Assembly (NCBI GenBank): GCA_016291475.1
Contig: JAEEXJ010000004.1
Coordinates: 1-59,883, forward strand
DNA from: Lachnospiraceae bacterium
GTDB taxonomy: Bacteria > Bacillota_A > Clostridia > Lachnospirales > Lachnospiraceae
DNA length: 59,883 nt
Reading direction: 5' to 3'
Part shown: piece by piece, positions 44,505 through 53,966 of the stretch
Position numbering within the stretch: position 1 is the first letter of the stretch
Layout of the letters: every line of letters begins with the position of its first letter
Notes under the pieces: model-generated
Seen by the model: only the letters and a program-made list of their open reading frames with translations
What the model was told of the DNA's origin: nothing
Database searches by the model: none
Program-made: the position numbers and the translations under genes

Positions 44505-46121
44505 CTAATTCTTTGAAAAATCGGCAAGCTCCAGTCCTTTATTTCTGTCGACAGTCATCTGGGCACTCCACTCGTTGACGAACAGAAGCAAAGGATTACC
44601 CTTCATATCGCGTACCTTCTTCATATCCGAGGTGCCGGTCAGACGGTCAAGATCGAACTCTCCGGGATTTACGATCCAGCGGATATGCTCGTAGGGAAGC
44701 GAATCCATCCTGACTTCCACATTGTATTCATTCTCCATACGGTATTTGAATACGTCAAACTGAAGCACACCTACAACACCGACTATAACATCTTCCATGG
44801 TTCCGGAAAGCTCGGTGAAGATCTGAATCGCACCTTCCTGTGCTATCTGGGTCGCTCCCTTTACAAACTGCTTTCTCTTCATGGTATCCATCAAATGTAC
44901 CCTGCAGAAATGCTCGGGTGCGAAGGTGGGGATACCGTCGAATTTAACATTCATGGAAGGAGCACATACGGTATCTCCGATGGAAAAAATTCCGGGATCG
45001 AACACGCCTATGATATCTCCGCCGTAAGCTTCGGAAAGGATCTTTCTTTCATCCGCCATTATCTGCTGAGGCTGTGACAGTCTCATGGTCTTGCCTGTAG
45101 CAAGATGCTTTACTTCCTTATCCGCATCAAATCTTCCGGACACTATTCTCATAAACGCGACTCTGTCTCTGTGAGCCTTATTCATGTTTGCCTGGATCTT
45201 GAATACAAATGCAGAGAAATCATCCTCAAGAGGGTTTATGGTGATCCTCTCTCCGGCAGCATTTGAAGCCTCCCTGGGAAGAGGTGATGTGGTCATGTCA
45301 AGGAAATGCTTAAGGAAGATCTCAACACCGAAATTGGTAAGAGCCGAACCGAAGCATACGGGAGTAAGCTCTCCCGCCCTTACGGCGTCAAGGTCAAAAT
45401 CTGCACCCGCTCCGTCAAGAAGCTCCATCTCTCCCAGAAGCTTGTCCGCTGCATCATCTCCGATAAGATTTCTCATAGCGGATTCGTCGGATACGGAAAC
45501 AACCTCCGATACACCTTCCTTGGTACCCTTTTCGGTATCGGAATAGGTGATGACGGTCTGTGACTTCCTGTCGTAAACGCCCTGGAATCCTTTACCGGAA
45601 CCGATGGGCCAGTTAACGGGACAGGTAGCAATGCCAAGTTCTTTTTCGATATCATCGAGAAGATCGAAGGTATCCATGGCATCGCGGTCCAGCTTATTTA
45701 TAAATGTGAAGATCGGAATGTGGCGCATTACACAGACCTTGAAAAGTTTTCTGGTCTGAGCCTCAACGCCCTTTGATCCGTCTATGACCATGACTGCGGA
45801 ATCTGCAGCCATAAGGGTTCTGTAAGTATCCTCGGAGAAATCCTGGTGACCCGGGGTATCGAGGATATTGATGCAGTAACCGTCATATTCGAACTGAAGA
45901 ACTGATGATGTTACGGAAATACCACGCTGCTTTTCGATCTCCATCCAGTCGGAAACCGCATGCCTTGCAGTTGCTTTTCCTTTTACGGAACCTGCCAGAT
46001 TGATGGCTCCGCCATATAATAAGAATTTTTCGGTAAGGGTCGTTTTACCTGCATCCGGGTGGGATATGATGGCAAACGTACGCCTGCGGTTAATTTCTGA
46101 AGCTGTATTTCCGGAACTCAT
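44505..46121 (-). CDS. prfC: peptide chain release factor 3
   Basis: GTPase that removes RF1/RF2 after termination. G motifs: SHPDAGKTTLTEK, DTPGHQDFSEDTYRTL and NKLDRD. I choose the ATG at 46121 (AGGAG 10 bases upstream, 538 residues); an in-frame TTG at 46127 is only 4 bases from that site. Single gene between the nusB operon and the NhaD-like permease. Confidence 0.96.
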   Translation of the reverse strand: MSSGNTASEINRRRTFAIISHPDAGKTTLTEKFLLYGGAINLAGSVKGKATARHAVSDWMEIEKQRGISVTSSVLQFEYDGYCINILDTPGHQDFSEDTYRTLMAADSAVMVIDGSKGVEAQTRKLFKVCVMRHIPIFTFINKLDRDAMDTFDLLDDIEKELGIATCPVNWPIGSGKGFQGVYDRKSQTVITYSDTEKGTKEGVSEVVSVSDESAMRNLIGDDAADKLLGEMELLDGAGADFDLDAVRAGELTPVCFGSALTNFGVEIFLKHFLDMTTSPLPREASNAAGERITINPLEDDFSAFVFKIQANMNKAHRDRVAFMRIVSGRFDADKEVKHLATGKTMRLSQPQQIMADERKILSEAYGGDIIGVFDPGIFSIGDTVCAPSMNVKFDGIPTFAPEHFCRVHLMDTMKRKQFVKGATQIAQEGAIQIFTELSGTMEDVIVGVVGVLQFDVFKYRMENEYNVEVRMDSLPYEHIRWIVNPGEFDLDRLTGTSDMKKVRDMKGNPLLLFVNEWSAQMTVDRNKGLELADFSKN

Positions 46122-46171
46122 TTTCAAAGATCTCCTGTCTAGATGTGTAGAATAGTATTATAACCTTATTG

Positions 46172-47464
46172 TCAAGCCCATACGAACCATACGAAGAGGT
46201 AACCCGTCATAACCGCGGTAAGGGTAAAGGGAACACCGATCTTCATGAAGTCTCCGAACGAAACCTCGTATCCCTCTTTTCTCAGCATGCCCACACCTGC
46301 GATGTTGGCGGAAGCTCCGATGGGAGTAAGGTTTCCGCCTAGAGTCGCACCTACGAGCAGTCCGAAATAAAGGAAGTAAGGCTCTATTCCGAGTGTAGAA
46401 GCTACGCCGCCGAGAATGGGAAGCATGGTGGCAACGTAAGGGATATTATCGATAAATGCGGAAATAGCAACGGATCCCCATACAACGATGGTAAAAAGGA
46501 GGAACTTATTGCTTCCGCCTGCCGATGCGATAAGTCCGGCAAGATCTCCGATAACACCGACATTGGTGATACCTCCGATAACGGAAAAGAGACCGATGAG
46601 GAGCAGTATCATATCAACGTCGAGATTCTTAAACGAGTGCTTAAGACCTGCGGTATTTTTATGGATAAGGAGTTCAACCACTACGGTGATGACCGCACCA
46701 GTGAGACAGATATAACCGTTTATGCAATCCGGAGTATTCGGGATAAAAGAAGCGATGATAAGTGCAAGAACGTATGAGATCATCATTACGGTAGGGAAAT
46801 AATCCTTTACCTTGGTTCTCTCATTGGAAGTGACTGGCTCTTTTTCCTTCCTGAACATGATCATCATGATGGGAACGGTAAAAAGTGCACCCAGCTCGGT
46901 GGCAAAAAACATTCCTGCTTTTCCGTTCATTACGAAAAAGTCGGCGAAATTCATGGAAGCAGCACCCGCGAGCATGATGGAGGTTGTATCTCCAACCAGC
47001 GTAGCCGCACCCTGAAGGTTCGATGAAACGGCGATACAGATTACCATTCCTACGGGTGATATCTTAAGCTTCTTGCAGATTACGATAGCTACGGGAGCTA
47101 CCATAAGAACCGTTGCAACATTATCTATAAACGCCGAAATGATACCGGAAAAAAGCGACATCAAAACCGTAACCCAAAGTACATTCGGAGCAACTCTCAG
47201 AAGAGCCTCCGCAATGACATTGGGCATCTTGGATTCAATGAAATAATCGACGATCAGCATCGTTCCGGTGATCATCATTATTACATTCCAGTCTATCGCA
47301 TTCGGAAGATCGGTAATCCTCAGAATAGGCATATCAGCCATGGGAAGAAACGATATGATTATATAGATTGCGGCAGTTGAAAGTGCAAATACGGGTCTTC
47401 TCTTGGGAAACGCGATCATGCACACATACATGATCACAAACAAAATAATAGCAGCGATCTTCAC
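46172..47464 (-). CDS. ArsB/NhaD-type permease next to a DtxR regulator
   Basis: 430 residues, about eleven membrane segments in two repeats. The repeated hairpin signatures are SAFIDNVATVLMVAPVAI and SAFIDNIPYVATMLPIL, with GATLGGNLTPIGASANIAG near the end, as in ArsB/NhaD ion transporters. NhaD members exchange sodium for protons, ArsB moves arsenite. The 4-base overlap with a DtxR-type regulator gene suggests that a metal ion controls it, so a metal or anion substrate is possible. Confidence 0.82.
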   Translation of the reverse strand: MKIAAIILFVIMYVCMIAFPKRRPVFALSTAAIYIIISFLPMADMPILRITDLPNAIDWNVIMMITGTMLIVDYFIESKMPNVIAEALLRVAPNVLWVTVLMSLFSGIISAFIDNVATVLMVAPVAIVICKKLKISPVGMVICIAVSSNLQGAATLVGDTTSIMLAGAASMNFADFFVMNGKAGMFFATELGALFTVPIMMIMFRKEKEPVTSNERTKVKDYFPTVMMISYVLALIIASFIPNTPDCINGYICLTGAVITVVVELLIHKNTAGLKHSFKNLDVDMILLLIGLFSVIGGITNVGVIGDLAGLIASAGGSNKFLLFTIVVWGSVAISAFIDNIPYVATMLPILGGVASTLGIEPYFLYFGLLVGATLGGNLTPIGASANIAGVGMLRKEGYEVSFGDFMKIGVPFTLTAVMTGYLFVWFVWA

Positions 47465-47880
47465 TTGGAATAACTCCTTTTATAATAGTCACATTTCTGG
47501 CAATTGTTGCGGCAATTCATTACATACTTTTTGATGGCCTCAAAGCTTTCCTGAGAAATATCATGTTCAACTTTGCAGGCATCATCCGCAGCAACTTCCG
47601 GATCAATACCTATGTTGACAAACCACTCGGTCAGAAGCGAATGTCTTTCGTAGATCCTTGAAGCGATCTCTTTACCGGATTCTGTAAGAGTGATATATCC
47701 TTCATCGGAAACAACGATGTGCTCTTTTTCCCTGAGGTTTTTCATGGCAACGGAAACAGATGACTTCTTGAAGCCCATCTCATTGGCTATGTCCACGCTC
47801 CTGACAACCGGCTTTTTCTCGCTCAGCATCAGAATGCACTCAAGGTAATCTTCGACAGATTCATTTTTACGAAGTGCCAT
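47461..47880 (-). CDS. DtxR/MntR-family metal-dependent regulator
   Basis: 139 residues: N-terminal winged helix (about 1-65, SVDIANEMGFKKSSVSVAMKNL), then a dimer and metal-binding helix region with ERHSLLTEWFVNIG, DDACKVEHDIS and a cysteine tail CRNNCQKCDYYKR. No SH3-like domain, as in MntR. The His, Asp, Glu and Cys residues of the DACKVEHDIS helix match the primary metal site. The CX3CX2C tail is unusual and may add a metal or redox sensing site. Confidence 0.85.
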   Translation of the reverse strand: MALRKNESVEDYLECILMLSEKKPVVRSVDIANEMGFKKSSVSVAMKNLREKEHIVVSDEGYITLTESGKEIASRIYERHSLLTEWFVNIGIDPEVAADDACKVEHDISQESFEAIKKYVMNCRNNCQKCDYYKRSYSK

Positions 47881-47903
47881 ATCATATCTCCTTATCGGAA
47901 ACT

Positions 47904-47921
47904 TTTGTTAGAGCAAACAAA
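47904..47921. promoter_or_regulatory. candidate operator of the DtxR-type regulator
   Basis: TTTGTT-N6-AACAAA, perfect 6-base arms, 24-41 bases before the regulator's start. Size and position suit autoregulation by a DtxR/MntR dimer. I found no convincing promoter beside it and no terminator after atpC, so read-through from the ATP synthase operon is possible. Confidence 0.35.
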
Positions 47922-47963
47922 CAACACTTTATTTTATCAAATATTTGCGATTTCAGATAGCCT

Positions 47964-48404
47964 TTATTTATCACCGAATCCGTCATTGGGATTGCCGGAA
48001 TTGGACAGCCTGAGCATTGCTCTTGCCATGGATGCCCTGCTCATCTCATATTCCTGGATACTCTGATCCTGACGGAGCTGTTCCATGGCCCTTTTGAGGG
48101 CTTTTTCCGCCCTTGCCCTGTCGATATCTTCAGGAGCTTCGATTGAGTCAACCAATACGGTAACGCCTTCTCTGGTGATATTCACAAGTCCGAGACCGTT
48201 TATTCCGGTGATCACGGCTTCACTGCCGTCTTCGGCCTCAAACTTAAGCCGTATGACCCCCTCTTTAAGAGCCATTACCACAGGCTCATGATGAGCCATA
48301 ATCTGATACGATCCGTCAAAAGCCGGAATCGTCATACTGATCACGGGGCCCTCATAAAAGGTCTTATCACTTGCTAAGATTTTCAAATGAAAAACTTCAC
48401 TCAT
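47964..48404 (-). CDS. atpC: ATP synthase F1 subunit epsilon
   Basis: 146 residues: beta-sandwich (about 1-88, SMTIPAFDGSYQIMAHHEP) and a C-terminal helical hairpin (DIDRARAEKALKRA). Part of the rotor stalk and inhibitor of ATP hydrolysis. Last gene of the operon, 1 base after atpD. Confidence 0.95.
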   Translation of the reverse strand: MSEVFHLKILASDKTFYEGPVISMTIPAFDGSYQIMAHHEPVVMALKEGVIRLKFEAEDGSEAVITGINGLGLVNITREGVTVLVDSIEAPEDIDRARAEKALKRAMEQLRQDQSIQEYEMSRASMARAMLRLSNSGNPNDGFGDK

Positions 48405-48405
48405 A

Positions 48406-49812
<1,407 letters not shown>

Positions 49813-50721
49813 TCAGTTTCCCCTCCGGGCTTTTGCTTTCTTCTGTGCTCTTGCCCCGGATGCAACCTCAGTTATCTCCTGCGTGATCATGGCCTGTCTC
49901 TCACGGTTATATTCGATGGAAAGAGTCCTGATCATCTCTCCCGCATTTCTGTCCGCGGCATCCATAGCCAGCATACGGTCATTCTGCTCGCTGCAAAAAG
50001 AATCAACCAGCGCACTGTATATATATCCGGTGAGAACATCGGGAACTATGATGTTCATAACCTCTTCCGCAGAAGGATGGAATTTAAGATCGTCATCATA
50101 TGACTCTTCGACAACCAGCCTTCCGTCCACTTCCTCATGAACCAAAGGAAGAAGATGCATCACTCTGGCTTCACTGGTAAGCTGGTCCTTCATCCCGGTA
50201 TAGACAATGGAAACATCGTCAACTCTTCCGGAATTAAATTCCTCCAGCATCTTGTCACATATCACTCTGGCTCTGTGAAGTGTGGGATTCTGCGCGGTGT
50301 ATTTAAACTGTCCTTCGAGATGGACTTTTTTGCTGGCAAAATAAGTCCTTCCCGCCTCACCTACGACATAAAGAACCGTATGTTCTTCCTTGCCGAAAAA
50401 TCTCTCTTCCGTAAGCCTTACCACATTGTGGTTATAAGCGCCCGCAAGTCCCTTGTCCGCAGTGATGACTATAACCGCATGCGTTCTGTCCTTACCTTTT
50501 TTCTCCGGCCTTCTGTCCGTGTATCTGTGCTCAAGATGATCCGAAGTATTCATGATGCCCAGGAGCATCCCCTGCATCGCTTCAAAGTAAGGATTATTAA
50601 GCTCCGCATCCTTCTTTGCCTTGCGCAGCTTGGTCGAGGAGATCATATACATGGCATTTGTGATTTTCATGGTATCGCGGACACTTTTGATCCGTCCCGA
50701 TATCTCTCTTAATCCGGCCAT
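49813..50721 (-). CDS. atpG: ATP synthase F1 subunit gamma
   Basis: Central rotor shaft, 302 residues. N-terminal helix AGLREISGRIKSVRDTMKIT and C-terminal helix NAGEMIRTLSIEYNRERQ pack as the coiled coil; the conserved ITADKGLAGAYN is present. One base after atpA. Confidence 0.96.
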   Translation of the reverse strand: MAGLREISGRIKSVRDTMKITNAMYMISSTKLRKAKKDAELNNPYFEAMQGMLLGIMNTSDHLEHRYTDRRPEKKGKDRTHAVIVITADKGLAGAYNHNVVRLTEERFFGKEEHTVLYVVGEAGRTYFASKKVHLEGQFKYTAQNPTLHRARVICDKMLEEFNSGRVDDVSIVYTGMKDQLTSEARVMHLLPLVHEEVDGRLVVEESYDDDLKFHPSAEEVMNIIVPDVLTGYIYSALVDSFCSEQNDRMLAMDAADRNAGEMIRTLSIEYNRERQAMITQEITEVASGARAQKKAKARRGN

Positions 50722-50722
50722 A

Positions 50723-52498
50723 TCATTCCTTTATGCTCATAAAATCGCGAAGTTCTTTTCCCGCCAGATCGACGAGGAAATACTTCTCGTCTTCGTTAAG
50801 TACTCCGAGAGTCTCTATATCCTGAACCGTTGCCTGCTGTTCTTCATGAACCTTGGCAAGGAGTCTTTCCGTAAATTCTCTTGCCATCTCTACGGGAACA
50901 GAATCAATAGCACCCGAGTTGACAACGGTAAGAAGTATTACCTGATCCGCCATGGATCTGGGATGTCCGAGAGGCTGCTTTAACAGTTCCATAAGTATTC
51001 TTCCGTGGCGAAGCTGGTTTTTCGTAGCCTCATCAAGATCGGACGAAAACTGAGTAAAGACCTCCATCTCTCTGTACTGTGCAAGATCGATCCTGACGGA
51101 TCCCGCTGCCTTCTTCATAGCCTTGGTCTGAGCGGCTCCGCCTACACGGGATACGGATAGGCCGACATTTACGGCCGGTCTGAATCCCAGGAAGAACAAT
51201 TCGCTCTCCAGATAGATCTGACCGTCGGTGATGGATATAACGTTCGTAGGGATATACGCGGAAACATCCCCCGCCTGTGTTTCAATGATGGGAAGTGCGG
51301 TTATGGAACCGCCTCCGAGTTCATCCGAAAGTCTTGCACTTCTTTCAAGAAGTCTTGAATGAAGATAGAATACATCTCCGGGATATGCCTCTCGTCCGGG
51401 ACTTCTCTCAAGAAGCAGCGATAGTGCTCTGTACGCTACCGCATGCTTGGATAGATCGTCATATACGATCAGGACATCCTCACCCTTATTCATAAAAAAT
51501 TCGGCTATGGAGGTTCCAGAATAAGGTGCGATGTACTGAAGAGGTGCCGGATCCGATGCGGTGGATGATATGACCACCGTATAATCCATGGCGCCTGCTT
51601 CTTTCAGACGGTTAACAAGACGTGCAATGGTGGAAGCCTTCTGTCCGATGGCAACATAAACACACTTCACGCCCTTACCCTTCTGGTTGATGATGGTATC
51701 TATGGCGATCGAAGTCTTACCTGTCTGCCTGTCACCGATGATAAGTTCTCTCTGTCCGCGTCCTATGGGGAACATGGAATCAATGGAAAGAATCCCCGTC
51801 TCAAGAGGAGTATCTACGGGCTGTCTGGCGGTAATGGAGGGGGCGGGAGACTCGATGGGCCTGAATCCTTCGGAATCGAATTCCCTGCCGCCGTCTATGG
51901 GCTCGCCAAGTGAATTGAGTACTCTGCCGAGCAGTCCGTCACCTACGGGGATACCTGCTCTCATACCGGTTCTTGCAACTTCGTCCCATACTCTTATCTC
52001 ATCGTCTTTACCGAAGAGGATAACGCCGCAGTCTTCCCTGCGGATATCCTGAACCATTCCCTTAAGACCGCTTGCGAAAATAAGGATCTCACCGTACTCG
52101 GCTCTCTCAAGTCCCTTAACTCTTGCAATCCCGTCTCCGGCACTTATTACATATCCGGATCTTCTGAAACGTTTCGAGATCTTGAATTCATCTACGGTTG
52201 TTTTGAGCAAAGAAACGACATCTTCATCGGCACCCACTTTTCTGCGGATGCTTTGAAGCTTTTCATTAAACTGCCCGAGTCTTCCTCTGGTACTCCAGTT
52301 GTAAACCTCGTTCTCGCATTTGAGAATGAAGCCGCCGCCCAGTGAAGCATCTTCCTCAACGGAAAAATCGATGTCTTCCGCTTTTCGTTCCTCGGTTACA
52401 TATTTACCGAGCACAAAATTCCAGATACCCTGAAGCTGTTCTGCGGTGGGAGGCGTGACATAATATAAAACCACTTTGAATGCGGCTTTTTTACTCAT
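50723..52498 (-). CDS. atpA: ATP synthase F1 subunit alpha with an N-terminal delta-CTD-like domain
   Basis: 591 residues against about 500 for the family. Residues about 91-591 are a normal alpha subunit: helix DEDVVSLLKTTVDEF, SAGDGIARVKGLE, P-loop GDRQTGKTS near residue 260 and arginine finger SVSRVGGAAQTKAMK. Residues about 7-84 align by eye with the C-terminal domain of subunit delta (E. coli [21 protein letters not shown]): FILKCENEVYNWSTRGRL, preceded by TAEQLQGIWNFVLGKY. The reading frame is continuous, with a strong AGGGGGAG site before the ATG. No atpH gene lies between atpF (14 bases upstream) and this gene, so the fusion probably replaces delta in the peripheral stalk. Confidence 0.9.
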   Translation of the reverse strand: MSKKAAFKVVLYYVTPPTAEQLQGIWNFVLGKYVTEERKAEDIDFSVEEDASLGGGFILKCENEVYNWSTRGRLGQFNEKLQSIRRKVGADEDVVSLLKTTVDEFKISKRFRRSGYVISAGDGIARVKGLERAEYGEILIFASGLKGMVQDIRREDCGVILFGKDDEIRVWDEVARTGMRAGIPVGDGLLGRVLNSLGEPIDGGREFDSEGFRPIESPAPSITARQPVDTPLETGILSIDSMFPIGRGQRELIIGDRQTGKTSIAIDTIINQKGKGVKCVYVAIGQKASTIARLVNRLKEAGAMDYTVVISSTASDPAPLQYIAPYSGTSIAEFFMNKGEDVLIVYDDLSKHAVAYRALSLLLERSPGREAYPGDVFYLHSRLLERSARLSDELGGGSITALPIIETQAGDVSAYIPTNVISITDGQIYLESELFFLGFRPAVNVGLSVSRVGGAAQTKAMKKAAGSVRIDLAQYREMEVFTQFSSDLDEATKNQLRHGRILMELLKQPLGHPRSMADQVILLTVVNSGAIDSVPVEMAREFTERLLAKVHEEQQATVQDIETLGVLNEDEKYFLVDLAGKELRDFMSIKE

Positions 52499-52512
52499 TG
52501 ACCTGCTCCCCC

Positions 52513-52989
52513 TTATTTCGCCTGCTCAAGGAATCTGTCATAGAGCTGCTTATCCATTTCTTCGCTCTGATCGGCAGTAACTATCCTCTCGGCTGCTTTG
52601 GCTACCATATCGGTGATCTCCTGATTGGCACGTCTGAGTCTGATCTGCCTCTCTTCTTCCGCCTCTTTGCGTGCTGTGGCAAGAATCTTGTCGGATTCTT
52701 TCTTAGCCTGCTCCATCAGACGGTCATACTCGCTCTTTGCCTGATTTCTGGCCTCGGTAAAGCGACGCTCTTTTTCTTCCTCGATACCCTTGATGGAATC
52801 CTCATACTCCTGCCTGGTCTTATCGGCTTCCTCAAGCTTCTTTTCAGCCTCGGAAAACTGTTCGTCAACCTGAGCTTTTCTGGCATCAAGGATCTTATGC
52901 ACACGTCCGATCAGAAAGATCTTAACGACTGCAAAAAGAATCAGGACATTTATTATCGTAAATACGAAATTGATATCAAATCTGAGCAT
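52513..52989 (-). CDS. atpF: ATP synthase F0 subunit b
   Basis: 158 residues, normal length: one membrane segment (about 8-27) and a long charged helix with an Ala/Glu/Lys/Arg heptad pattern, forming the peripheral stalk. The C-terminus AAERIVTADQSEEMDKQLYD is like b subunits that bind the delta C-terminal domain. No fusion to delta here. Confidence 0.95.
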   Translation of the reverse strand: MLRFDINFVFTIINVLILFAVVKIFLIGRVHKILDARKAQVDEQFSEAEKKLEEADKTRQEYEDSIKGIEEEKERRFTEARNQAKSEYDRLMEQAKKESDKILATARKEAEEERQIRLRRANQEITDMVAKAAERIVTADQSEEMDKQLYDRFLEQAK

Positions 52990-53010
52990 TTTTCACCTCG
53001 AAATTTTCAG

Positions 53011-53235
53011 TTATGATGCGCCGCCCATGAAAAGAATGATAAGTATTCCGATAACGAAAGAATAGATCGCGGTTGCCTCCGCAAGTGCTCCTCCGAGAAT
53101 GAGAAGCTTCATTATCTTGGAATCCGCTTCGGGCTGACGCGCACATGCATCACATGCCTTTCCGGTTGCCAATCCGAGGCTTACGCCTGCTCCTATACAT
53201 CCGAGTGCCGCAATACTTGCTCCAAGTGCTACCAT
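53011..53235 (-). CDS. atpE: ATP synthase F0 subunit c
   Basis: 74 residues, two membrane helices joined by the ARQPEA loop. The ion-binding carboxylate is the Glu in GGALAEATAIYSF. The sodium-type ligands of Ilyobacter (Gln in helix 1, Ser after the Glu) are Leu and Ala here, which favours proton coupling. Strong AGGAGG site. Confidence 0.96.
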   Translation of the reverse strand: MVALGASIAALGCIGAGVSLGLATGKACDACARQPEADSKIMKLLILGGALAEATAIYSFVIGILIILFMGGAS

Positions 53236-53271
53236 TTTGTTTCCTCCTAAAAATCAGCTGTTTTTTCGCCC

Positions 53272-53961
53272 TTATTCCAGAGCTTCCTTTATATACATCG
53301 ATGTCAAAAATACGAATACATAAGCCTGTAACAGTCCGTCGAATATATCAAAATAAAGTGAAAAGACGGCGGGTACCAGAAGCGGAACCACTGTTTTGAG
53401 AAGTTCCATTATTACGAAGGCTCCGACTACGTTACCGAAAAGTCGCATACACAGGGACAAGGGTTTGATCCCAAGCTCCAGTATATTGATAGGCGTAACG
53501 ATCGCAACGGGATGCGTGAAGCCCTTGAGCCATCCTCCGATGCGTTTCTTACGGATCGCAGCAGCCTGCACAATGACTATACTCATTATGGCAAGCGCCG
53601 CCGTGACGTTCAGATCCTTTGTAGGCGGTTTCATCCCGATAAGTCCTATTGTATTGGACAGACCGATGAATATCAGAACCGTCAGCAGGTAGGGAATGTA
53701 TTCTTTGCCCTCTTCGCCCACCATGCTTTCAATGAGGCCTTCACCCTTCTCCACAAGCCACTCTGCCAGAGCCTGTCTCCTTGAGATGTGATCTACCTTA
53801 AGCCCCGCAGTAAGTATAAGACAGAGCACCAGGACTATGCCTATAACTATCCAGCTTACGACCACGGACTCAGCAATGTTTATCGTGTATCCCGACACGG
53901 TAAAAGAAAACGCATCCGCTGTCTCGAGCTGTTCCATTAACTCTTCAGCTATATGCTCCAT
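53272..53961 (-). CDS. atpB: ATP synthase F0 subunit a
   Basis: 229 residues, about six membrane segments. The essential arginine is in PLSLCMRLFGNVVGAF. Forms the proton channel against the c ring. Starts 5 bases after the stop of a lipase-fold gene, so transcription of the operon likely begins further upstream. Confidence 0.96.
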   Translation of the reverse strand: MEHIAEELMEQLETADAFSFTVSGYTINIAESVVVSWIVIGIVLVLCLILTAGLKVDHISRRQALAEWLVEKGEGLIESMVGEEGKEYIPYLLTVLIFIGLSNTIGLIGMKPPTKDLNVTAALAIMSIVIVQAAAIRKKRIGGWLKGFTHPVAIVTPINILELGIKPLSLCMRLFGNVVGAFVIMELLKTVVPLLVPAVFSLYFDIFDGLLQAYVFVFLTSMYIKEALE

Positions 53962-53966
53962 ACTCT

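Noticed and set aside
46170..46175. TTGACA before prfC as a -35 element
   Set aside because: The nearby TATAAT is only 7 bases away and the hexamer at 17 bases (TTCTAC) is a poor -10.
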